From positions 23,574,028 through 23,638,027 of the forward strand of contig CM042966.1 in the NCBI GenBank assembly GCA_023678885.1: a stretch of DNA of 64,000 nucleotides, given 5' to 3'. Position numbers and translations under genes: made by a program. Within the stretch, counting starts at the first letter, position 1; each line of letters starts with the position of its first letter. The notes beneath the pieces were generated by a model. The model saw only the letters and a list, made by a program, of their open reading frames with translations, was not told the origin of the DNA and did no database searches. The stretch is from Pogostemon cablin. Lineage: Eukaryota; Streptophyta; Magnoliopsida; Lamiales; Lamiaceae. Shown here piece after piece: positions 55,580-64,000 of the stretch.

Positions 55580-56559
55580 ATAATTTAATGGTTAGATTTA
55601 TTATTTGACTTTCTTCAGATGGACTTAATAATTTTTTGAATTGAACTTTATTAAAAAAATTAAAATTACACTTATATTTTATAATGGACTTTTAATGCTA
55701 GGAATCATTCCCTTTTATCTTACTCTGAATTCATCTTCACATCTACTGTTTGTACGAATATTAATATAAGTCATATTTTGATTTATTTTTTGAGATAATT
55801 TGGCATTTTTTTAGAAATAATATTAATAAAGTATGTTATGTGTATTAAAAATGTTATGATAAATTAGAAATTAAAGTGTGTTAGAAAAATATTAGTTATT
55901 TGTTTTGTTTTGTTGTAATTTTTGTTTGTTTTTTTTTTTTTTATAAAAGTGTGAAATTAAAATTAAAATGGATCAAAACAAAAAAAGTGTGATGACGTTG
56001 GGAAGCAGGGAGTACTATATGTGAATATTAAAATTTTCGAAACAAATTACTTGTACTGGTATTAAATCCGTGGTATTAGTATGTACGAGAAAGATATACT
56101 CCATATACATTGATAATTAATATTTGCGGATTTTAAAGAGGAAGATTTTTTTAATCAAAGAAAAAAAATTACGTTACATATTCAAGAATCGCACTCTTGT
56201 AGAAGTTTAAATCAGAATAAAAATAATTTATTACCTCATAAAATATTTATTGTAAGTAGTGCAACCTCATTAATTTTGGTTGAATTTAGTTTTCATTAGT
56301 ATTATATTTCTATTGTCCACTAAGATAAATGATGTACACTCAAGTTTATCACTTTTTAAATTAAATTATATAATAATATGTCCCTGTTTTAGCCATTATT
56401 CGAGTGGTTGAGAAGAAAGTGAAAAAACTTTTCAATGGTCCATTAATTCCTATCAATTACATGTAAAAGAATCATGTGCATGCTTAGTAAATAATTAGCT
56501 CTTTATTACAAGAGTGGCAAATGGAAAGCTGAAGGTTCACTCCGGCCAATTACAACTTG

Positions 56560-56560
<1 letters not shown>
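55580..56560. other. Intergenic, no gene seen
   Basis: AT-rich. A stretch at 55.73-56.01 kb ('ctctgaattcatcttcaca' to 'gatgacgttgggaagcaggg') resembles worn MITE sequence also seen at 57.64 and 58.95-59.10 kb. Confidence 0.5.

Positions 56561-56561
<1 letters not shown>

Positions 56562-56618
<57 letters not shown>
56562..56618. repeat. (TA)n microsatellite
   Basis: A pure TA run of about 57 bp. The sequence after it (56.62-56.83 kb) resembles the inverse of the GTGCACC element's right part ('agttgatatc', 'attgtata'). Confidence 0.97.
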
Positions 56619-56621
<3 letters not shown>

Positions 56622-57000
56622 AGTTGATATCTTGTTCATTGTATAATTTTTTATTCGATATTGTATATATGTTTTTTTCTAATTGTATAGTATTTTTACA
56701 TTTAAATTTTCATTAAAAAAACTAAAAGAAAAATTGCTAAAAAAATATATACATTTTTATTCATTAGTATAACATTTTTATTCGTAAGTGAATAAGTTTC
56801 TGAAAGTAGTCGAATGCACGAGATAATTTGCCATAAATAAATTAAAATTTTAAGGGAAAGAATTTTTTTAATTAGTCTTAATTAAATGTATTGATAATAC
56901 ACATATACTATCTGCTCTAATAAATGTTGTTACATTTATTGTTTCATGAAAATTAAAAAATTATATAGTATTTTAATGTGCAGTGGGATTAAAAAATATA

Positions 57001-57203
57001 CTACCTCCATTCATCACAAAAGTATCCATTTTGCCATTTTGATCCGTCCAATCTTAAAGTATCAATTTTTCCTTTCTAGTAGAAAGATACACACATGACC
57101 CACCACCCACCACTGATACAACTACTCACTTTATATAAAATAATAATACTTCTTAATCTACGTGCAAAAAATAAACGAATACTTTTGCGATGGACGGAAG
57201 GAG
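57001..57203. mobile_element. Stowaway-type MITE
   Basis: TA CTACCTCCATTCATCAC on the left, GCGATGGACGGAAGGAG TA on the right, 203 bp. Inside, 'gacccaccacccaccactg'. Confidence 0.83.
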
Positions 57204-57263
57204 TAATATTTTAATGTATAATAAGGAATTGCATTAGTATTATGTGGGCCCCATGAAGATATA

Positions 57264-57509
57264 CTCTCCCGTCCCATGTTAATGTTAATGTTTACGTTTG
57301 TTTTTTGCACGTAGATTAATTAAGAGTATAATTTATTAATGTGTAGTGAGATGATATTTAGTGTGAAGTGGGTAGTTGTATTAATGTTGTGTGTGAGCTT
57401 ATATGGAATAATTAATTGTTTTATGTGGGTCTAACTTGATAAAAAAATAAATGTAAACTTTAACTTGGACAAACTAATGGAAAATGTAAACCCGAACATG
57501 GAACGATGA
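57264..57509. mobile_element. Stowaway-type MITE, worn right end
   Basis: TA CTCTCCCGTCCCATG on the left; the right 'aacatggaacgatga' is a partial inverse. The core 'gggtagttgtattaatg' is shared with the family. Confidence 0.68.
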
Positions 57510-57690
57510 AATATATATTAATTATTAGGTGGGGTTCATCTATAAAAAAAAGAAAATATAAAAATAATTATGAGACGCCCTATTTTTAATAAAATGTAAT
57601 AATATTTACGGGATGGTAAAAGTATTTATTACTTTCTCCATCTCAAATTCATCTTTACATTTACTGTTTATATTATTAAAATATATTATA

Positions 57691-58953
57691 CTCCCTCCGT
57701 CCCGTGCTAATGGTTACATATTTCCTTTTTGGGCTTCACATCCTAATGATTACATTTTCCTTTTTAGCATATGGGACCCACACAAATTAATTAGTCATCT
57801 CTCCATGGACCCACACATCATACTAATACACCTACCCACTTTACATTAAAATATTATTTCTCTTACCTCAATACACATTAAAATGAGAATTTTGCATTTT
57901 TTGTCTCATAGGACACACTTTCTCTGTAAAATGGTCCCATTAGTTTCTCTTTTGGTCCCACAGGATTTTTTGTTTGCAAACTTAATCTCAAACTAACATT
58001 TTCTGTTAAGTTTTTAGCATAATTAGTCCCATGTCTACAAACTTGGTCCAAAACTTTGATCCCATATTTACAGAATCCATATTTTGGTCGGAATCATACA
58101 TTTGAAACAAAAAAATTGAAATTATTGAAAGAAATCATCTTTGAATCATACATTTGAAACAAAGGTATTATATGTTACTTTACTGGAAATAATTTCAAAG
58201 CCCAAGTGTACATTCAAAAGCAAAGTATAAACTAATAAAAGAAATCACTTTAGATATGTCTCTCTTCCACGTCTATCACTTACTCTCTCTCCCTCAACTC
58301 ACACAATAATAGAAGCAGGGCTGAAGAAACATGTTAATATTTCTTCTTATTTATCTACACTAATACCAACATAAACAACTTCATTTACAATATCAAAGAT
58401 CAATTTAGATGTATCTTATACCATGAAAAAAAAAAGGAAAGAAAAACTTCATTCGATCATATCATTATTGGGGTTTGAAGACCTCATCACATCCTTCTTA
58501 CTCGCCATAGAGATGTGGAATCACCGAAAATTTTGATTGATTTGAATAGATGTTGGAGAATCCAAATGGAAAGATGAAAGGTCATCAAGTTTGTGAGATA
58601 CGTATTTTTGGCAGAAAAACCCTTGTGATTCCTTTTCCCATACTTAAATGAATTTTACTTTTATTAGACATAATTTATTTATGTTAAGTAAAAATTAAAT
58701 TTGATAGTTAACGTCCATGAGAGAGAATGTTAAGATTTGACAGAAATGGAATTAAATACGCAATTTCATAGAGTTTTGGGACTAAGTTTGCAAACAAAAA
58801 ATCCCGTGGGACCAAAAGAGAAACTAATGAGACTATTTTGCAGAGAAAGCGTGCCCTATGTGATCAAAAATGCAAAATTGTCACATTAAAATACTATATT
58901 AATTAATCCCCGTGTAAAAAGCAAACGTAACAATAAGGACGAGATGGAGGGAG
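57691..58953. mobile_element. Stowaway-type MITE split by a nested element
   Basis: TA CTCCCTCCGTCCCGTGC on the left and GGACGAGATGGAGGGAG TA on the right belong to one MITE of about 255 bp once the inserted 998-bp element and one target copy are discounted. The 'cattaaaatattatt' word expected in this family is where the insertion happened. Confidence 0.85.
57885..58882. mobile_element. Mutator-type element nested in a MITE, 10-bp TSD
   Basis: Inverted ends of about 110 bp: GAGAATTTTGCATTTTTTGTC on the left and GACAATTTTGCATTTTTGATC as the inverse of the right, then both continue with 'tttctctgcaaaat'- and 'ttagtttctcttttggtccc'-like words. ACATTAAAAT is doubled at 57875-57884 and 58883-58892. 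No transposase frame in 998 bp. Same family as 43272-44029 by its ends. The middle (58080-58740) is not shared and has no recognised gene. Confidence 0.9.
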
Positions 58954-58959
58954 TATGTG

Positions 58960-59705
58960 TTAAAAAGGTGATGATAAATTTATAACTAAAATGTATTGAA
59001 AAAATATTATTATTATTTTTTTTTTGTGGAAGTATAAAATTAAAATTGAGATATATCAAAATGGAAAATGTGAAATTGAAAAGGATAGAGATCTAACTAT
59101 TAATTACTTTATTTTTCACATTTGTTCGTAGTATGGAGGTTACATCCCAAGCTAAAGTTATTAAAAAAATTTTTAGTGTTATTATATATTTGGGACATAA
59201 TTTATATTTTATATTATTACGCAAATTTCGAAACTCATTTTCTATTCAAACCTTTTAAAAACATCTTTCTGTTCAATTTTATTGTATATGTTGCTTATTA
59301 ATTATACAATCAATAAAAAAATTATTTTAAATAAAACATCACAATAATTTTTTTTTCATATTTCTTTCAAATGAATTTTTGAACATAAAAGATTATTTCA
59401 ATTCTTGAATACTATCAATTTTTTTTAAAAAAAATAGTTGTATTCGTGACTTACAATTTAAACCTTGAATATAAATAATTTTTTACAGGGTTATCTATTT
59501 TATTTATTTTTTCTTAAATTTAAAATTATAAATAAACATGGAAAATAATCCTAACCCTCAAATGCTATCATTTTCTTTTTTAAAAGAAAAAAAGGTGTAT
59601 TCGTGTATTACAATTTAAGTCTTGGAACAAGTATTTAAAAAAAAAAAACAAATGACTTGTATTCGACCTAGGGTTCTCTTATTTCTTTCTCCCACCTTTT
59701 CAAAC
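58960..59705. other. Intergenic, no gene seen
   Basis: AT-rich with long A/T tracts. Phrases such as 'ttgtattcgtgacttacaat' and 'gtgtattcgtgtattacaat' repeat around 59.44 and 59.60 kb. No coding signal. Confidence 0.5.
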
Positions 59706-59710
59706 CATAT

Positions 59711-59851
59711 ATAATTATAGGATGATTCTTGTGTGATTCCGAATCAGGAGTGACTACCTCACATGAGGGGGTATATACCCCATGGTGTGCACCTCCTCAT
59801 GTGAGGGGATCACTCATGATCCGTAATCACATAAGTGACCCTCATAATTAT
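59711..59851. repeat. 141-bp near-palindrome (foldback MITE)
   Basis: The arms pair from 'ataattatagg' through 'tgtgtgattccgaatca', 'ggagtga' and 'cctcacatgagg' on the left to their inverses ending 'cataattat' on the right. A small loop centres on 'gtatataccccatggtgtgc'. No clear target duplication beyond TATAAT-like flanks. Confidence 0.8.
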
Positions 59852-60041
59852 AATATATTTTTATAAAGTTGTCAGATTTAACTACTTTTTATTGGAGAGT
59901 AATTATCTCTGATAACTAAAATTTTGAGTAAAAAAAAAGTTTTTGAAAGGGTGAGTAAAAAAGAATATGACTCTACAGTATAGGCAACAACGTGATTAAA
60001 TATTACCCCTTTTATCACATTTCACTTCGAGTTGACAGATA

Positions 60042-60293
60042 CTTTCTCATTCTCGAAGCAAGGTATACATTTATTTTTTGCACGGAGATTAAGGAGTATA
60101 ATATTTTAATGTGTAGTGAAGTAAGAGAAATAATATTTCAATGCGTAGTGGATAGTTGTATTAGTGTAGTGTGTGAGACCATGTGGATGTAATAATGGTA
60201 TTGTGTGGGTCACATCAATAAAAAATGAAATGTATATTTTGTTCTGCAATGGACCAAAATGAAAAAATGTATACCTAGTTGTGAAACGGAGAG
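60042..60293. mobile_element. Stowaway-like MITE, worn
   Basis: 'ctttctcattctcgaagc' on the left, 'gttgtgaaacggagaga' on the right, with family core words 'ttttaatgtgtagtgaag' and 'tgtgagaccatgtgg'. A related inverted copy is suggested at about 60.52-60.77 kb. Confidence 0.55.
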
Positions 60294-60299
60294 AATAAT

Positions 60300-61556
60300 T
60301 GATTAATTTTTAATTTTGTTATGAAATATTCCCCGTGACACGATACATTCACTTTTTGAGTATACGAACTCATACAAAACAATTACTCCATACATTTATA
60401 TGAGATCGATATACTATTAATATAACTATCAACTACAACTAAAATATTATATTCCTCAACTTACTACACATTAAATTATTTTTTTTAATCCTCACGTCTA
60501 AAAAACAATAACTTCTGCAGGATGGAAGAAATATTCAACATACTCACTAAATTTCATGTTAAGATTTACATTTTATATTTTAAGTTGTCCTAAGTTGAGA
60601 TTTACGTTTAATTTTGTTTTTTTGAATTGGACCCACACAAAATAATTAATTATTCCATGTAGGACCCGCACACAATATTAATATAACTATCCACTTCATA
60701 TTAAATATTATTTTTTTCACTTTATTTTATATTAAGAGGAAGTATTAACACGCGGAACGGAGGAATAATTAACATGGGAAAGTACTGTAATTTTTACCCT
60801 TGTTAAAACTTAAAAGTAAGAATGAAACTGCTTTCAAACAATAAATAAATAAAAGTAAGAAGGGAATGTGGTCACATCCTGGGGCCTAGACATGGGACTA
60901 GTGATTAGTGAACATAATTTAATAATAAAAAAAAAAGAATCTCAATCATTTTATTATTCACTTTTGTGTTATTGAAACTACAATAATATTTGGACCACGT
61001 TCCTTGTCTTTTGGTACTGAGGAGGTCACAATCTTATAAGGTGGATCCAACCCAAAGGAAAAATAATTGGGTACTAGTTATAGACAAATTTATTTTTGTC
61101 ATATTTCATTGTGACATACATTTATGAAATTAAAAGAGGTATGCATACACAAAATTAATAGCAATATTTATTGATTAAAAAAATATTTATAAAGACAGAA
61201 GGGATATGAAAAAAAGTTATAAAGAAAATATAACATTTAATTCGGAAAATAAGGTTGTTGTACATTTTCAATTTTTATTTTTTTAAAAATATATTTTTAT
61301 TGTATTTGTACTGAAAAATAATAAAGTCATCGAGAAATTCATGAAATTCAACATCCTTTAATTTTAGTCCCTTATTTTTTTTTCAATTATAACCTTTTAT
61401 CTATTTAGGGCTAGTTACTAATAATTACGAAATAAAATCTACTCATTATGAGATATATAATTTACTTAATATTACCAATATCTATAAATTAATGTACAAA
61501 TATGTTTTAATATGAAAACTCACATTTAATTGTAATAAACTATTAAAATTATTACA
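60300..61556. other. Intergenic, no gene seen
   Basis: AT-rich with two or three worn CTCCGT-type MITE pieces (60.33-60.54 and 60.55-60.77 kb, 'gcggaacggagga' at 60.75 kb). Nothing coding. Confidence 0.5.
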
Positions 61557-62113
61557 TTTTAATACGATTTTTTAAAAAATCTCATTTATATTTTAAAAAA
61601 TATTTTAAATTCAATGCGAAAAATAGAAAAACTTATGTGCATAAGTTTTAAAATGTCTATAATTATGCTTTTATTTAAAATTTCTATATAAATTATGAAA
61701 CTTTTTCCTAATATTTTGAGCATGTGAACAGCAAATTTTCTGATGGCTTTTTTTTCTTTTCGTGCCACAATTTTTTATTTTAAGTCGGACACCTCAATTT
61801 TTTGATCATAAAAAAATATAAAAATTGAGAATGTTAATCTAAAAATAATTAAAATTGAAATGGATCTTATTTACAAATGTGATATTTTCTCAAAGTTATA
61901 TTTTCAATCATTACTTTTTATTGTATATACAAAAGAAACGTGATTATATCTCTTTAGATTTTTTAGTATATGTGGATAAAACAATTTAACAGACTTAGTT
62001 AACTACACACTCATTTACAATTAAAAGCGTTTGAATCCGTGCATTGCACGGAACAAATGTATTCTGATATTATTTAAACCCGAAAGAGAAGTCTAAATCA
62101 TGCCTTTTGGATA
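61557..62113. repeat. ~560-bp direct repeat, copy 1
   Basis: Begins 'tttaatacgatttttt' and ends 'gagaagtctaaatcatgcc'. It recurs in the same orientation at 63417-64000, 1,860 bp downstream, with an extra 40-bp piece in the second copy ('gaacaaatttatttgaattc' and onward). Near its end is a perfect hairpin word CCGTGCATTGCACGG (62037-62051). Could be the ends of an unrecognised element or part of a tandem duplication running out of the window. Confidence 0.85.
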
Positions 62114-62279
62114 AATCATTCTATCTCTACCCGAAAGAGAAACATAGTAACACTATTCCATACAACAGCAAAATTGTCCAAAAAATAGTGTCGTGTGTTG
62201 CATGGTCAATGATTTTGTCAAATAAATAGCTCTTAACTAAAAATATACCTTAATTTTTTTTTTATAATATACTCCCTCC

Positions 62280-62600
62280 ATAATATATGCTATGTAGACT
62301 CTTGGGGTACAATATACCAAAAATCACTGGGGTAAAATCTTAATTTCACCCTTTGAACAAATACTATTCTCTACTGATAAATGGTAAACCCTCGGGATAC
62401 AGTATGCCCTAAACTACTGAATAATAGTATACCATAAACCACATGGTAAAATCATAATATTACAATTGGAACAAACGCTAAACCCTGCCGATAAATATTA
62501 AACCCTCGAAGGACATTATGCCCTAAACCACTGTGAAAAAGTATACCATAAATCACAGGGGTAAAGTCGTCATTTCACTGCTGATAAATATTAAATCATA
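62280..62600. repeat. Degenerate tandem repeat with TAAACCC/CCCTAAA words
   Basis: About three units of 90-110 bp built from 'gataaat..taaaccctcg', 'tatgccctaaaccactg' and 'tataccataaaccac'. Related in wording to 24255-24485. Non-coding. Confidence 0.72.
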
Positions 62601-62609
62601 CAATTTTAT

Positions 62610-63416
62610 ATAATATCATATTAGGTAGTTGTATATTTATTAATTAGTATTTATATATCCGCACTTATTTAAAGGTACCATACCATATTTATTTAAATAT
62701 CAACTGCTGATACCCGAATATGTGCCGTTTAAAAATTTATTACTATATTTGTAACTACTCTAAAATTATTATCATATGCTTAGGGTAAAATGGGGTACCA
62801 GGAAATATAATCATTAGAGATAATCAATATCGATGTTAGGAGTACTCGTAATTCGTATCCATTTAAATGTTCACCATCCGTGATCGGACATGTCCAATTT
62901 AAAAAATTCATAATAATATCATCACAAACTTATTATTGTATAGCATCCCATATGCTTGGTTAATGTTTACCTAAGGGTGAAACAAATCGATATTAGGACC
63001 CATGAAAGAATTATTCAAAGGTAATATATTTATTTCTCGATTTCATTTTTATAAGAAAATTATTTACACAGATTCTATTTATAAATTCAAAAAATAAAAA
63101 ATTAATAGATCGTTCACTTAAAATTATTATTATATTTTGAAAAATAAAAACATTCTCTCATACATTTTTATGAATCTCTACTCATTTTCGTACCAGTTTC
63201 GTTAAAAAAATATATTATGATACTCATACCCGTCCCAAACTCGTTTATCAATACATGTAGATTACACATACCCATTTAATACTAATTTATTTTAGAAAAA
63301 TATTTATATTTAAAATAAAAATGATTAAATAAAAATTATAATTAGTAATATATATTTATAATATATTTATATTTTTTTGTGTTTAAATTAATGTATTAAT
63401 TAATTTATATACATAT
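62610..63416. other. Intergenic between the direct repeats, no gene
   Basis: AT-rich. Contains 'tactcatacccgtcccaaac' and 'gatacccgaatatgtgccg'-like phrases that look repetitive, but no domain or element end could be identified. Confidence 0.5.
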
Positions 63417-64000
63417 TTTTTTTAATACGATTTAAAAAATCTCATTAATATTTAAAAAAATATTTTTAATTCAATACGAAAAATAGAAACACTTATGTGC
63501 ATAAGTTTTAAAATGTATATAATTATGCTTTTATTTAAAATTTCTATATAAATTATGACACTTTTTCCTAATATTTTGAGCATGTGAACAAATTTATTTG
63601 AATTCATTAATAGTTTTTTGGCAAATTTTCTGATGGATTTTTTTTTTTCTTTTCGTGCCACAATTTTTTATTTTAAGTTGGACACCTCAATTTTTTATCA
63701 TAAAAAAATATAAAAATTGAGAATGTTAATCTAAAAATAATTAAAATTGAAATGGATCTTATTTACAAATGTGATATTTTCTCAAAGTCATATTTTCAAT
63801 CATTACTTTTTATTGCATACACAAAAGAAACGTGATTATATCTCTTTAGATTTTTTAGTATGTGTGGACAAAACAATTTACCAGAATTAGTTAACTACCC
63901 ACTCATTTACAATTACTATCGTTTTGAACTCGTGGGTTGCACGGGACAAAGGTATTCTGATGTTATTTAAACTCGAAAGAGAAGTCTAAATCATGTCTTT
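63417..64000. repeat. ~560-bp direct repeat, copy 2 (runs to window end)
   Basis: Counterpart of 61557-62113 with scattered substitutions and a 40-bp insertion/deletion difference near 63590-63630. The hairpin word is worn here ('cgtgggttgcacggg'). The copy continues up to the last base, so its true end is unknown. Confidence 0.85.

Noticed and set aside
62037..62051. Helitron 3' end
   Set aside because: The hairpin CCGTGCATTGCACGG is suggestive, but no CTRR-type terminus follows within about 15 bases on either strand.
1..64000. tRNA, rRNA or snoRNA genes
   Set aside because: No cloverleaf-like or conserved rRNA sequence was noticed on either strand; a tRNAscan or Infernal run would be decisive.

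Overview
This is AT-rich nuclear DNA from a flowering plant, almost certainly a eudicot. The evidence is a plant-specific heavy-metal-associated isoprenylated protein (HIPP) gene with plant-type introns, a Tekay-like chromovirus, a Ty1/copia element, Athila-type remnants, CACTA, hAT and Mutator-type non-autonomous elements, and dozens of 'CTCCCTCCGTCCC' MITEs. The species cannot be named from the sequence.

Layout. 0-2.9 kb: a decayed Athila-like LTR and gag. 2.88-15.43 kb: a rearranged Ty3/gypsy locus. It holds a solo LTR with a CATAC target-site duplication, 1.06 kb of host flank, a 5'-truncated LTR joined to that flank at a GTGATAA microhomology, a gag-pol with two frameshifts and a mutated integrase catalytic Asp, a full 3' LTR, CATAC again, and a second copy of the same flank. 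The simplest reading is a microhomology-mediated tandem duplication of an inserted element, with one unit later collapsed to a solo LTR. 15.88-21.36 kb: a young Ty1/copia element with two 633-bp LTRs, broken by one frameshift between protease and integrase. 21.4-39.5 kb: intergenic DNA made of MITEs, a complete small CACTA, a copia RNase H fossil, a hAT element, a long-TIR element with a GC-rich core, a 70-bp tandem repeat and a probable LTR remnant. 39.9-41.35 kb: the only convincing host gene, a five-exon HIPP7-like gene with two HMA domains and a C-terminal CSVM prenylation box. 41.4-64 kb: minisatellites, microsatellites and many MITEs. Several MITEs are nested, and paralogous copies elsewhere in the window show the uninterrupted sites.

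How it works together. There is no operon-like system or defence island. The story is transposon turnover around one metal-binding protein gene: LTR elements inserted, recombined and decayed, and short TIR elements inserted into one another with readable target-site duplications. I see no tRNA, rRNA or CRISPR array. The findings worth most attention are the LTR duplication junction at about 5.905 kb, the nested Mutator-type MITEs with empty-site paralogs, and the two small-element families that carry GC-rich gene-like cores.
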